Part shown: positions 18,033 to 27,545 of the stretch, piece after piece | Layout of the letters: each line of letters begins with the position of its first letter | Numbering within the stretch: the first letter of the stretch is position 1 | From: BRH-c54 sp032251145 | GTDB lineage: Bacteria > Bacteroidota > Bacteroidia > Flavobacteriales_E > Vicingaceae | Direction of reading: 5' to 3' | Assembly: GCA_032251145.1 (NCBI GenBank) | Contig: JAVVER010000002.1 | Location: 14,830-78,829 of the forward strand | DNA length: 64,000 nt | The notes under the pieces: generated by a model | The model's input: the letters and a program-made list of their open reading frames with translations, nothing else | Databases searched by the model: none | What the model was told of the DNA's origin: nothing | Made by a program: the position numbers and the translations under genes

Positions 18033-19058
18033 TCAATCAATCTTAAATGTATTTCCACTCATAAACAAATCATCCAACGATTTATATTTTGATAATTGTT
18101 CTTGATTTTCCATTTGCTCAAAAAATACTTTATCATATACATTTGCATCAGTATTTCTAATTACTCCCATTGCAATTGGAAATTCAGGTAGTTTCATTTG
18201 AATTAACATGTTGTGCAAAATAGTTGATTTTGTTGATGCGTCATGCACTAAAATATCTGCTGCTGTAATACCATTTTCGCCAATAGTAACCACTTCCAGT
18301 TCTAACCCATTCAATCGAAGTCCTTTACTGTTGTTTTCACCAAAAAGCATTGGTTTGCCGTGTTCTAAAATTAATTGATTATTGGCTTTGTTTTCTTTGG
18401 CAGTTATTGCAGCGTGAGTTTTGTCGTTAAAGATTACACAATTTTGTAATACTTCAACTAGCGACAAACCTTGGTGTTTTTCAGCTTCAACCATTACTTG
18501 TGCCATTAATTTAACATCAGTATCAGGAACACGAGCATAAAACTGCCCTTGAGCTCCCAGTGCTAATTCGCCAACACTAAACGGACTTTCCACAGTTCCG
18601 AAGGGTGAAGATTTAGTTACTTTTCCTCGCTCAGAGGTTGGAGAATATTGCCCTTTGGTTAACCCATAAATTTCGTTGTTAAACAAAATTAAGTTGTAGT
18701 TGATGTTTCTTCTAATGGCGTGAATAAAATGGTTTCCACCAATGGCTAATGAATCGCCATCACCCGAAATCATCCAAACACTCAACTCGGGATTTGCCAA
18801 TTTAACGCCTGTTGCTACAGCAGCCGGACGACCATGAATGGTATGAAATCCATACGTATCCATGTAATACGGGAAACGTGATGAGCAACCAATACCGGAA
18901 ATAATAGCTACATTCTCTTTTTTAAGATTTAATTCCGAAAAAGCTTTTTGAACAGCATTGATAATGGCATAATCGCCACAACCCGGACACCATTTAACTT
19001 CTTGATCGCTGGCGTAATCTTTTGGTTTATATAAACATTGTAGTGTAGATGCTTCCAT
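18033..19058 (-). CDS. korB: 2-oxoacid:ferredoxin oxidoreductase, beta subunit
   Basis: The 341-residue subunit binds thiamine diphosphate and a [4Fe-4S] cluster. It shows WCPGCGDYAI, GIGCSSRFPYYMDTYGFH, the TPP motif GDGDSLAIGGNHF with a downstream NNEIYGLTKGQ, and the fourth cysteine in LQNCVIFND. With KorA it oxidatively decarboxylates a 2-oxoacid (most likely 2-oxoglutarate) to the acyl-CoA and reduces ferredoxin. It starts one base after the korA stop codon. Position at the end of a benzoyl-CoA cluster suggests it supplies low-potential electrons to the reductase, as in Thauera. Pyruvate or a branched oxoacid cannot be excluded. Confidence 0.92.
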   Translation of the reverse strand: MEASTLQCLYKPKDYASDQEVKWCPGCGDYAIINAVQKAFSELNLKKENVAIISGIGCSSRFPYYMDTYGFHTIHGRPAAVATGVKLANPELSVWMISGDGDSLAIGGNHFIHAIRRNINYNLILFNNEIYGLTKGQYSPTSERGKVTKSSPFGTVESPFSVGELALGAQGQFYARVPDTDVKLMAQVMVEAEKHQGLSLVEVLQNCVIFNDKTHAAITAKENKANNQLILEHGKPMLFGENNSKGLRLNGLELEVVTIGENGITAADILVHDASTKSTILHNMLIQMKLPEFPIAMGVIRNTDANVYDKVFFEQMENQEQLSKYKSLDDLFMSGNTFKID

Positions 19059-19059
19059 T

Positions 19060-20892
19060 TTATTTATCCTCCAATAATTGAGTGAACTTATTTTTTAATT
19101 CTTTTACCGTAAAAGGTAAGCCTTGTATTTTATTGTACTGCTCGTATTTAAACTGAGGCAACACTGCTCTTAAATAATTAGCAAATTGTCCGTCATTCAA
19201 TTCACAAACCAAAATTTTATCAAATTTTGAAAAAATTTCGGCAGTGTTTCTTGGTAGTGGATTGATGTAGTTAAAATGTGTGAAAGCGATGTCCTTTCCT
19301 TCTTTTTGAAGGTCGTTAACAGCACCAAATAAGATTCCAAATTGTCCGCCCCAACCTACAACTAATAATTTTTTAGCATCCTTACCTTTGTAGCGTTGTT
19401 CTGGTATAAAGTTAGCAACGCGAGCTACCTTTTCTTTTCTAATGTTCACCATAACCTCATGGTTTTGTGGGTTGTGCGAAACGCAACCAGAACATTCGTC
19501 TTTTTCTAACCCTCCAATGCGGTGTTGCATCTCTGGTGTGCCAGGAACTACCCATTTACGAGCCAATTTTTCATCATCTCTGTTGTATGGCCTCCAACTG
19601 GCGTCTTTTGTTTCTAGTGTTAAGGGTTTAATATCAGGAAGTTCGTTTAACGATTTTATTTTCCAAGGTTCTGCTCCGTTTCCTAAATAACTTTCGGTTA
19701 AGAGAATAACTGGAGTCATGTGTTCTAAAGCAATTCGTGTTGCCTCAAAAGCCCAATCGAAACAATCAGCAGGTGTGCTTGCAGAAATCACAACTACAGG
19801 GCTTTCGCCATTTCTTCCCCAAATAGCCTGCATTAAATCACTTTGTTCGGTTTTGGTAGGCAATCCAGTACTTGGTCCGCCACGTTGAACATTTACAATT
19901 ACAATGGGCAATTCAGTCATAACAGCCAAACCAATGGCTTCGGTTTTTAAAGCCATTCCTGGGCCTGATGTGGTTGTGATGGCAACATTTCCAGCAAAAG
20001 CGGCACCAATTGAGGAACAAATACCTGCAATTTCATCTTCAGCCTGAAAAACTTTTGTCCCAGCCCACTTGTGTTTAGTTAATTCATGCATGATATCTGT
20101 TGCAGGAGTAATAGGATAAGAACCTAAAAACAACGGTTTGCCCGCTTTTTTTGCTGCGGCCAAAAATCCCCAAGCTGTTGCTTGATTTCCTGTTATGTTT
20201 CGATACGTTCCGGATTGTTTTTTTGCAGGCAATACTGTAAATGAAGACTTAATTGCTTCTATGGTTAAAGCGTAGTTATAACCAGCTTTTAAAGCAATAA
20301 TATTTGCTTCGCCTATTATTGGATTTTTATTGAATTTTTGTTCAAAAAAAGCAATGGTTTGTTCTAATGGTTCGCTAAACAACCAAAAAACCATTCCCAA
20401 GGTAAACATGTTTTTACATCTGTCGGCCGATTTATTATCTAGCCCTAAATCTGTCAAGGCTGTTTTTGTAAGTGAAGTAATTGGCCCTTCAATTACTTTA
20501 TAATCTGCTAAGGTATTGTCTACAAGAGGATTGGTTTCGAACCCAGCTTTTTCAATGTCTTTTTTCCCGAAAGAATCAACATCAACTAAAATAATACAAG
20601 CAGGTTTTAGGTTGTGTAGGTTTGCTTTTAAAGCAGCGGGGTTCATTGCTACCAAAACATCTGGAGCATCACCCGGACTATGAACTCCACTCGTTCCAAA
20701 ATGCACTTGAAAACCTGAAACTCCAGCTACAGTTCCTTGTGGAGCTCTAATTTCTGATGGAAAATCGGGAAAAGTTGCAATTGCATTTCCCATTACCGCT
20801 GTAGTATCGGTAAATAATGTTCCTGCTAATTGCATTCCGTCACCAGAATCTCCTGCAAATTTTATTACTACACTTTCTAATGTTGTTTTCAT
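19060..20892 (-). CDS. korA: 2-oxoacid:ferredoxin oxidoreductase, fused gamma-alpha subunit
   Basis: The 610-residue protein joins the gamma domain (about 1-190, FAGDSGDGMQLAGTLF) to the alpha domain (about 220-610, with TTTSGPGMALKTEAIGLA and GLPTKTEQSDLMQAIWG). It completes the KorAB enzyme, which makes reduced ferredoxin and acyl-CoA. The ATG at 20892 is preferred. The in-frame ATG at 20904 lies inside an intergenic repeat that adds the same MGLI residues to another gene's frame at 23065, so that extension is an artefact of the repeat. Confidence 0.92.
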   Translation of the reverse strand: MKTTLESVVIKFAGDSGDGMQLAGTLFTDTTAVMGNAIATFPDFPSEIRAPQGTVAGVSGFQVHFGTSGVHSPGDAPDVLVAMNPAALKANLHNLKPACIILVDVDSFGKKDIEKAGFETNPLVDNTLADYKVIEGPITSLTKTALTDLGLDNKSADRCKNMFTLGMVFWLFSEPLEQTIAFFEQKFNKNPIIGEANIIALKAGYNYALTIEAIKSSFTVLPAKKQSGTYRNITGNQATAWGFLAAAKKAGKPLFLGSYPITPATDIMHELTKHKWAGTKVFQAEDEIAGICSSIGAAFAGNVAITTTSGPGMALKTEAIGLAVMTELPIVIVNVQRGGPSTGLPTKTEQSDLMQAIWGRNGESPVVVISASTPADCFDWAFEATRIALEHMTPVILLTESYLGNGAEPWKIKSLNELPDIKPLTLETKDASWRPYNRDDEKLARKWVVPGTPEMQHRIGGLEKDECSGCVSHNPQNHEVMVNIRKEKVARVANFIPEQRYKGKDAKKLLVVGWGGQFGILFGAVNDLQKEGKDIAFTHFNYINPLPRNTAEIFSKFDKILVCELNDGQFANYLRAVLPQFKYEQYNKIQGLPFTVKELKNKFTQLLEDK

Positions 20893-21050
20893 AATTAAGC
20901 CCACCCCAACCCTCCCAAAGGGAGGGAGTTACCAACACACTTGCCAAAATTCGAAGTTTGTTGAGGAGTATTATTTTTATGGTTTATACTGATAATTAAT
21001 TTTTTTATTGTGCCTCTTGGTAGCCCCTCCTTCGGAGGTATTGGGGAGGC
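20893..21050. repeat. Intergenic repeat, copy A (~160 bp)
   Basis: This stretch between korA and the HAD/ECH gene is clearly similar along its whole length to 23054-23212. Each copy has a palindromic end near CCCTCCCAAAGGGAGGG, an AT-rich middle including TTTTTATGGTTTATACT, and a second palindrome near CCCCTCCTTCGGAGG. It may form hairpins in the mRNA. Confidence 0.85.
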
Positions 21051-23053
21051 TACTCTCCCTTGTACTCCACTCGTTTACCAATAGATGTTAATCCTAACAA
21101 AGCATCTTTTGTAGAGAAAATAGCTACCAACTTATCCAATTCTGATGCTGGTCCTTTTGCTGCTTCAATTAATTCTTCAGCAAATTTCATTGCAATTGGG
21201 GCTTTAAAACTCATGGTTTTTGCCATTTTATCAATAGCTTCTTTATCAATTTTGCCGTTTTCATAAGCACCCGACATAATTTTTTTATAGCTATTATTGG
21301 TGTAAAAATCAGCTATTGCTTGCCAGTTAGCTCCCAAAACTTGTGCTTTTCTATCGGGGGTTGGTTTAGTTCCAGAAATGTATTCGAAAATATCTGCAGG
21401 CTGAATAACTTCATCAATTAAACCTATTTCTTTTGCAGTTACGGCATCAAGCATTTGACCCGTTAACACTAAATATTTTGCCAATCCTTTGCCTACTCTT
21501 AAAGCTGTACGTTGTGTTCCTCCAAGCCCTGGATAAATTCCTATTCCTGTTTCTGGAAAAGCAATTTTAGTTTTCGGAACAGCTAACAACACATCGCAAC
21601 AAAGGGCTAATTCCATTCCGCCACCTAAAGCCAAACCGTTTAAGATACCCACCACTTTTTTGGAAGATTTGTCGATTTTCTCTAATACATCTTGTCCGTA
21701 TTTTGTAAACGTAACAATGTTATTTAGAGAAGCTGCTTTCATGTTTTTTACAAAAAATTTGATGTCGGCACCAGCCACAAAAGCTTTACCTGAACCTGTT
21801 AAAATAATGGTTTTAACATTTGGCATCGCATCTGCTTGTGAAAATTTGCAATCCAATTGTCCCATAACTTCCTCGTTTAAGGCATTCATATCTTCAGGTC
21901 TATTCATGGTAATGGTTGCAACACTTCCGTTGATATCCATCGAAACAAATTCCATTTTCCAATTATCGGCTTTTATGCCATTAGGAACTGGTTCGTTATA
22001 AATTTTAGCAAATTGATTTACTATGCGTTTTACTTCCGTTTCACCATATTTATTCATTAAATCAATTGGGCCAAAACGCCATCTTAAACCAATTTTTGCT
22101 CCTCTGTTTAAGTCGGTTGCGGTGCACACTTTTTCATCCAATAGTTGAGAACAAACAAATAAAGTGCAACCTAAAATTCGATCGTTTACTGCTTTTTCGT
22201 TTTCTGAAGAAATAGTTACTTCTCCAGTTCCTGTTAAATCCCAATTTTGTTTACTTTCTACCTGTTCTTCCAGTTTTTTAGCAACTTTATATGATGGTCC
22301 AAAATGTTCTAATGTTTTTTGTGCATGCAATGCAATTGGAACACCAGTGGCATTCATCAATGCAAAAGGTCCCATACCAATTCCGAATGTTTTCATGCAA
22401 ATGGTATCAATTTCGGCAATTGTTCCTACTCCTTCTTCTAGCATTTTACACGATTCGTTGAGCCAAGGAACAAAAAAACGGTTTACTGCAAAGCCATAAG
22501 CATCTGCTGTATAAATGGGGTCTTTGCCCGAAAGCACAGAAAATTCATACACTGCTTTGGTTGTTTCAGGAGAAGTTTTTTCGCCAGGAATAATTTCTAC
22601 CAAACGATTTTTTGCTGCATGATAAAAATAGTGCAGCCCTACAAAACGTTCTGGATGCGAAACCGAAGCCGCCATTTCGGTAACCGAAAATGACGAAGTA
22701 TTGGTGGCTAAAATGGTATCAGAAGACACTATTTTATCAAGCGTTTTAAACAGTTCGCATTTTACATTGAAATCCTCAAAAATGGCTTCAACAATTAAAT
22801 CACATGCTTTTAAATCGTTTTGATTTACTGTGCCTTTAATGTTGTTGATGATGTTTTCAACTTTTTCTTGCGTAAAGATTTTACGTTCAACACCTTCTTC
22901 TAAGATGGCACGAATACCCGAAATTCCTTTATCAATGTATTGTTGTTCTCTATCGTTAAGGTAAACGGTAAATCCTTCTTGAGCAAATTTTTGAGCAATT
23001 GCAGCACCCATGGTTCCTGCTCCTACTACTCCAACTGTGTTTATTTTTTTCAT
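21050..23053 (-). CDS. 3-hydroxyacyl-CoA dehydrogenase / enoyl-CoA hydratase fusion
   Basis: A 667-residue bifunctional beta-oxidation enzyme. Residues 1-290 form an NAD-dependent 3-hydroxyacyl-CoA dehydrogenase (VGAGTMGAAIAQKFAQEG, then NRFFVPWLNESCKMLEEG). A second small dehydrogenase-type segment follows, and residues about 370-667 form a crotonase domain (FVAGADIKFF and NGLALGGGMELALCCD oxyanion-hole loops, GIYPGLGGTQR). The order HAD-ECH is reversed relative to FadB. Here it probably oxidises 3-hydroxypimelyl-CoA to the 3-oxo form and may hydrate crotonyl-CoA later. The ATG at 23053 is chosen; the ATG at 23065 lies in repeat copy B. Confidence 0.9.
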   Translation of the reverse strand: MKKINTVGVVGAGTMGAAIAQKFAQEGFTVYLNDREQQYIDKGISGIRAILEEGVERKIFTQEKVENIINNIKGTVNQNDLKACDLIVEAIFEDFNVKCELFKTLDKIVSSDTILATNTSSFSVTEMAASVSHPERFVGLHYFYHAAKNRLVEIIPGEKTSPETTKAVYEFSVLSGKDPIYTADAYGFAVNRFFVPWLNESCKMLEEGVGTIAEIDTICMKTFGIGMGPFALMNATGVPIALHAQKTLEHFGPSYKVAKKLEEQVESKQNWDLTGTGEVTISSENEKAVNDRILGCTLFVCSQLLDEKVCTATDLNRGAKIGLRWRFGPIDLMNKYGETEVKRIVNQFAKIYNEPVPNGIKADNWKMEFVSMDINGSVATITMNRPEDMNALNEEVMGQLDCKFSQADAMPNVKTIILTGSGKAFVAGADIKFFVKNMKAASLNNIVTFTKYGQDVLEKIDKSSKKVVGILNGLALGGGMELALCCDVLLAVPKTKIAFPETGIGIYPGLGGTQRTALRVGKGLAKYLVLTGQMLDAVTAKEIGLIDEVIQPADIFEYISGTKPTPDRKAQVLGANWQAIADFYTNNSYKKIMSGAYENGKIDKEAIDKMAKTMSFKAPIAMKFAEELIEAAKGPASELDKLVAIFSTKDALLGLTSIGKRVEYKGE

Positions 23054-23212
23054 AATTAAGCCCACCCCAGCCCTCCCGAATGGAGGGAGTTACCAACACT
23101 CTTGATAAAATACCAAGTTTATTGAGGAGTTTTATTTTTATGGTTTATACTAATTATTAATTCTTTTTTTGTGCCTCTAAATAAGCCCCTCCGAAGGAGG
23201 GGTTGGGGAGGC
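23054..23212. repeat. Intergenic repeat, copy B (~160 bp)
   Basis: Counterpart of the 20893-21050 repeat, with the same order of GC-rich palindrome, AT-rich middle and second palindrome. It separates dch from the HAD/ECH gene and contributes a spurious in-frame upstream ATG. Confidence 0.85.
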
Positions 23213-23214
23213 AT

Positions 23215-23988
23215 TTAACAATTCTCCCAAACAGGTTGTCGTTTTTCCAAAAATGCGTTGATACCTTCGTTGGCATCTTTGGTTTCCATCAACTGCTTTA
23301 CATACATGTATTCCAATTGGGGTAAAAAATTGCCTAAAACATGGTTGAATTTTACTCGTGATGCTTTAACAGCATAACGTAATGAAGATGCACTTTTTGG
23401 TACGATGTTTTTTTTAATCCATTCATCAACTGCTGCATTTAAAGCTTCTTTATCCTCAAATACTTGATTTATTAACCCGATTTGATGTGCCTCTTCAACT
23501 CCCATAGTTCTACCTGAGATTAACAATTCTTCGGCACGAGCCAAGCCCAATTTTTCGGGTAAAATAACTGATGCTGGCGGAGGAAAAACTCCTAACACAA
23601 TTTCGGGTTGACCCATTTTTGCAGTTTTATCGGCAAACAATACATTACACATAATTGCCAATTCCATGCCTCCACCTAAACATTGACCTGATATTTTTGC
23701 CATGGTTGGAATGCCTAAATCCATGATTCCAAGAAAGAGTTGATGAAACGTTTTTATCATCATTTCAGCTAATTCTTTAGTATGTTCAGGAACACTTGCT
23801 CCAAAAGAAAAGTGTTTTCCTTCTCCTTGAAAGGTGATGAGTTTAAGGTTATTATTTTGCTTAAATTGCTTGAAACAATCTAAAATATCAAGCATCATTA
23901 CATTGTCCAACACATTTCCTTTGCCATCATCTAATAATATGTTTGCAACTGTATTGTTGTGGGTATAGGTTAATTTAATTTTTTCCAT
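23215..23988 (-). CDS. dch: Cyclohexa-1,5-diene-1-carbonyl-CoA hydratase
   Basis: The 257-residue crotonase-family protein adds water to the dienoyl-CoA made by benzoyl-CoA reductase, giving 6-hydroxycyclohex-1-ene-1-carbonyl-CoA. The stretch KHFSFGASVPEHTKE is characteristic of Dch rather than ordinary enoyl-CoA hydratases; SGQCLGGGMELAIMCN is the oxyanion-hole loop. It starts 3 bases after oah ends and lies in the order had-oah-dch. Length equals the Thauera-type enzyme. Context and motif agree, so the assignment is firm by homology, though activity is inferred. Confidence 0.9.
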   Translation of the reverse strand: MEKIKLTYTHNNTVANILLDDGKGNVLDNVMMLDILDCFKQFKQNNNLKLITFQGEGKHFSFGASVPEHTKELAEMMIKTFHQLFLGIMDLGIPTMAKISGQCLGGGMELAIMCNVLFADKTAKMGQPEIVLGVFPPPASVILPEKLGLARAEELLISGRTMGVEEAHQIGLINQVFEDKEALNAAVDEWIKKNIVPKSASSLRYAVKASRVKFNHVLGNFLPQLEYMYVKQLMETKDANEGINAFLEKRQPVWENC

Positions 23989-23991
23989 TGC

Positions 23992-25092
23992 TTATGCATT
24001 TTCTGGTTTAAACTGTGGAGAAATTTTTCGATGCATTTCGTCATTCCACTCATGTCCTTCTGCTAAAAGCTGACGAAGTTTTATAAAATCAACTTCTCTA
24101 TCGTTTTTAGGTCCAAAATTAAACGCACGGAAACCAGCTTTTGCTTCTGTCATCATGTTTAATGCTAACCACTCACGACTACCTTCTTTGTTCATATCCC
24201 AATGTTCGAGCTTTTTCTTGCGAACTTCAGTTAATGTTTTGTGTAAGCAATTTGGGAATGTATGGAGTAATTTAGCTACAAATTTGTTAATCAATTCATC
24301 TAATTTAGATAAATCTACTTCTCCTTTTGCCATCAATTCTTTACCTTTTGCTAATTCTTCGCCCGTTTTCATGGATCCGAATATTACTCTTCCGTACTCA
24401 TCAGCGTATTTATCTATGTTAATTAGTGGGTTAGGTATAAATTTTCCATCAACTTTTAAAGCTGGTGCTATGTCTGTTATTAATCCAATATTTAATGCCT
24501 GATGTGCAGTCCATGGTTCGCAAAGCGTTAATGAAGCCATGGCTCTTTCTACGCCAACATATAGGTGTAAAAAATCGGTTGCTCCACCAATAGCAGCACT
24601 TCCGTGTTTTGGGCCAGCTTGCCCGAAACGTGCTAAATCAGATGCAACTGTAAAGTCGCAAGCCATTCCTATTTCCTGACCACCGCCAATTCTCATTCCG
24701 TTTACACGAGAAATAACTGGTTTTTCGCATTTTAAAATGGCTGAAACCATGTCGTTAAACAATCTCATGTATTGCGAATATTCTTGTGGCTGACCAGAGT
24801 AATATTCTGCATATTCTTTAGTGTTTCCGCCAGTACAAAATGCCTTATCCTCAACTCCTGTAAAAATTACAGCAACCACACTTCTGTCGTTTGAAGCTTC
24901 TCCAAATGCCATAATTATTTCTTTTACTGCTTTGGTGGTATATGAATTGTATTGTTTAGGGTTATTTAAAATAATCCAAGCGTTATACAATCCTTTTACT
25001 TCAGAACCATCTGTATTTATAATTGGTCTTTTCTCATAAAGAATGTCGGTATAATTATACCCTTCTACAATGTTGTGATTATTAAATTCCAT
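23992..25092 (-). CDS. oah: 6-oxocyclohex-1-ene-1-carbonyl-CoA hydrolase (ring-cleaving)
   Basis: Oah (BamA) is an unusual crotonase that hydrates and hydrolytically opens the alicyclic ring to 3-hydroxypimelyl-CoA. The 366-residue length is much longer than a normal crotonase and typical for Oah. Diagnostic stretches are LNNPKQYNSYTTKAVKE, FCTGGNTKEYAEYYSG and NGMRIGGGQEIGMACDFT. The C-terminal extension (RAFNFGPKNDREVDF) also fits. bamA/oah is widely used as a marker of anaerobic aromatic degradation. It lies 29 bases after had on the same strand. Confidence 0.94.
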   Translation of the reverse strand: MEFNNHNIVEGYNYTDILYEKRPIINTDGSEVKGLYNAWIILNNPKQYNSYTTKAVKEIIMAFGEASNDRSVVAVIFTGVEDKAFCTGGNTKEYAEYYSGQPQEYSQYMRLFNDMVSAILKCEKPVISRVNGMRIGGGQEIGMACDFTVASDLARFGQAGPKHGSAAIGGATDFLHLYVGVERAMASLTLCEPWTAHQALNIGLITDIAPALKVDGKFIPNPLINIDKYADEYGRVIFGSMKTGEELAKGKELMAKGEVDLSKLDELINKFVAKLLHTFPNCLHKTLTEVRKKKLEHWDMNKEGSREWLALNMMTEAKAGFRAFNFGPKNDREVDFIKLRQLLAEGHEWNDEMHRKISPQFKPENA

Positions 25093-25121
25093 AGTATTTA
25101 TTTTTAAATTAATAATTTTAT

Positions 25122-26180
25122 TTAGTTACACTGAGGCACTAAAACCGAACGTTTGGTGTATTTATGTGCTAGTGTATTCTTGAATACTTCGTTAATCTGA
25201 CTTAGTGGAAAAGTTTCTACAAAGTCTTTGATTTCCAATTTTCCTGAAGCAATTAAATCCACCACTTCGGGATACAACTCTGGTTTACAACCCCATGTTC
25301 CAATTAGTTTTGCATCGAAAGCCATTAAGTTACTCAAACGAACTTCTAATTTGTTCATGGTAAATCCAACAATACTTAGTGTGGATGTGAATGTGATTAG
25401 ATTAAAAGCTAAATCTTGTCCAGGAGCTGTTCCAGAGAACTCAAAAATCTTCCATCCATATTTTGGTGCACCAATTTCCTTAGCTATTTCCTTCACTTTT
25501 GATTTTATTTCTTTGATGTCTAATCCTTTTGAATTAAGGGTGGCATCAACTCCATTTTTCTTGGCTTGAGCTAATTTTTCATCGTTGATGTCGATAGCCA
25601 AAACTTTAGCTCCCATAATTTTAGCAATTAAAGCTCCGTAAACTCCTACTCCTCCAACGCCAATACATATAGCTAAGTCACCTTTTTCAATTTCCGACTT
25701 TTTCATTACCTGATAAGGTGTTGAAATGGCATCAGCAATAACAGAAAGTTCTTCTAACTTGTATTTAGTTAAAACTGAATTTGGCACTGGACACAAGTAT
25801 TTATGAGGAACAGCGATGTGTGTTGCGAAACCACCATGAAAATCGTTTCCAGGCATTAATTGATTCTGACACATGTTGCTTCTTCCTTTGTTGCACAATT
25901 CGCAATTTCCACAAGGCAACACAGCTGGAATAATTACATTTTTTCCTTTTAAATGAGCTGGACCTTCCAAAACAGTTCCGCTAATTTCGTGACCAAGGGT
26001 TAAAGGCATTTCTTTTTTGGTTCTAACTCCATCGTGCCAAAAGCTTAAATCGGTATGGCAAACGCCACAACCAGCCACTTTTACTAAAGCTTCATCTTCG
26101 TTAATTGTTGGCATGTCTGATTCCACCAAAGAAAAATCTTCTTTTAATGCTGTCATTTGCCATTGTTTCATTTTTCCCAT
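25122..26180 (-). CDS. had: 6-hydroxycyclohex-1-ene-1-carbonyl-CoA dehydrogenase
   Basis: A 352-residue zinc alcohol dehydrogenase oxidising the 6-hydroxy group with NAD+. The catalytic zinc site is in GCGVCHTDLSFWH and LGHEISG, the structural zinc in CGNCELCNKGRSNMC, and the cofactor loop in GVGGVGVYGA. Family membership alone would leave the substrate open, but its place directly upstream of oah and dch supports Had. Starts at 26180 or 26171 are both possible. An imperfect inverted-repeat element (26198-26276) separates it from the thiolase gene. Confidence 0.87.
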   Translation of the reverse strand: MGKMKQWQMTALKEDFSLVESDMPTINEDEALVKVAGCGVCHTDLSFWHDGVRTKKEMPLTLGHEISGTVLEGPAHLKGKNVIIPAVLPCGNCELCNKGRSNMCQNQLMPGNDFHGGFATHIAVPHKYLCPVPNSVLTKYKLEELSVIADAISTPYQVMKKSEIEKGDLAICIGVGGVGVYGALIAKIMGAKVLAIDINDEKLAQAKKNGVDATLNSKGLDIKEIKSKVKEIAKEIGAPKYGWKIFEFSGTAPGQDLAFNLITFTSTLSIVGFTMNKLEVRLSNLMAFDAKLIGTWGCKPELYPEVVDLIASGKLEIKDFVETFPLSQINEVFKNTLAHKYTKRSVLVPQCN

Positions 26181-26197
26181 TTCTTTTTTATTATTTA

Positions 26198-26276
26198 CGT
26201 CATTGCGAGGTACGAAGCAATCTGTCTTTCGATGAGGCAGATTGCTTCACTCCATTTCATTTCGTTCGCAATGACG
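26198..26276. repeat. MITE-like inverted-repeat element, copy 1 (79 bp)
   Basis: The ends CGTCATTGCGA (26198-26208) and TCGCAATGACG (26266-26276) are inverted repeats. The inside contains GAAGCAATCTG and CAGATTGCTTC, which also pair. A related element is at 32357-32472. It lies between the thiolase and had genes. Confidence 0.8.
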
Positions 26277-26283
26277 GTTAATT

Positions 26284-27543
26284 TTAAATATTACAATTTT
26301 CAAATAAAATAGCTGTTCCTTGTCCGCCACCGATACATGCCGAAGCAATACCGTATTTAACCCCTCTAATGTTCATTTCTCTTGAAAGTGTTAACGACAA
26401 ACGAGTTCCTGTTGCTGCTAAAGGATGACCTAAAGCAATTGCTCCACCATTTACATTACAGATGTCTCTGTTTAATCCTAATTCTTTTTCGCAGCCAATA
26501 AACTGAGCTGCAAAAGCTTCATTAATTTCAACCAATCCAATTTCAGCAAGGGTTAACCCAGCTAATTCTAACACTAATTTTATTGCTGGAACTGGCCCTA
26601 AGCCCATTACTCGCGGGTCTAATGCACTGGTAGCTGAAGCTACTACTCTGGTTAGTGGTTTTAAGCCTTTTGCTTTAACAAAATCGCCATGAGCGACAAC
26701 CACAGAAGCAGCACCATCAACAATTCCGCTTGAGTTTGCTGCAGTTTGAACACCATCTCGAGCAAAAACTGAAGGTAATTTTGACATATCTTCTAAGTTT
26801 GATGGACGAACATTTTCATCCGTTGTAAAATCTACAGCGTGTTTTGGTAATCTCACTTTTCTGGTATTTAATCCATCAATAGCAAATTCTGCCGAGTTCA
26901 TCTTCACAATTTCACCATCAAAAAAACCTCTTTCTTTTGCTGCCAAATATCTATCTACCGAAAGTTTTGCAAATTCATTGGCGTCAGCTTTTGTTATACC
27001 GTGTTTTTCAGCAACATTTTCTGCGGTGCATCCCATAGGAACTGCAGCTGTATCGTTTAATGCTTCCCAAAGCATGTCTTTAAAATCAATTTTACCTAGG
27101 GGGTAACCCATCCTGTTTCCAAAACTTACTGTTGGCGAAAGCGTCATATTTTCTGTACCTCCACACAAAGCGGTTTGTCCTTTTCCTAACGAGATTTGTT
27201 CTGCACCCGCAATAATGGTTTCAAAACCTGAGCCGCAAATACGTTGCAACATTACAGCCGGAATACCTTCTGGAATACCTGAGAACAACCCAACGTGACG
27301 AGGTAAAAAGTAAGAATCGGCAGAACTTTGTCCGATGTTGGCATACATTACTTGGTCAATATCTTCACCTTTTATACTAGATTTTTCGATGGCTGCTTTT
27401 GTTGCATAAATACCCAAATCAGTTGGAGAAACTTGTCCTAATGTTCCGCACAATTTACCAAATGGGGTTCTAGCTCCATTTACAAGGTATATGTTATCGT
27501 AAGTTATTCCAAGTCCTTTTTTCTTGTCGTGAAATCCTTTCAT
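26284..27543 (-). CDS. Thiolase (acetyl-CoA acyltransferase)
   Basis: A 419-residue thiolase with the acylated cysteine in QRICGSGFE, the catalytic histidine in GGAIALGHPLAATGTR and the second cysteine in SACIGGGQGTA. It should cleave 3-oxopimelyl-CoA with CoA to glutaryl-CoA plus acetyl-CoA, and possibly acetoacetyl-CoA as well. It begins 2 bases after the ketopantoate-reductase::ATPase fusion, indicating translational coupling with that gene. Specificity is inferred from context. Confidence 0.9.
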   Translation of the reverse strand: MKGFHDKKKGLGITYDNIYLVNGARTPFGKLCGTLGQVSPTDLGIYATKAAIEKSSIKGEDIDQVMYANIGQSSADSYFLPRHVGLFSGIPEGIPAVMLQRICGSGFETIIAGAEQISLGKGQTALCGGTENMTLSPTVSFGNRMGYPLGKIDFKDMLWEALNDTAAVPMGCTAENVAEKHGITKADANEFAKLSVDRYLAAKERGFFDGEIVKMNSAEFAIDGLNTRKVRLPKHAVDFTTDENVRPSNLEDMSKLPSVFARDGVQTAANSSGIVDGAASVVVAHGDFVKAKGLKPLTRVVASATSALDPRVMGLGPVPAIKLVLELAGLTLAEIGLVEINEAFAAQFIGCEKELGLNRDICNVNGGAIALGHPLAATGTRLSLTLSREMNIRGVKYGIASACIGGGQGTAILFENCNI

Positions 27544-27545
27544 AT

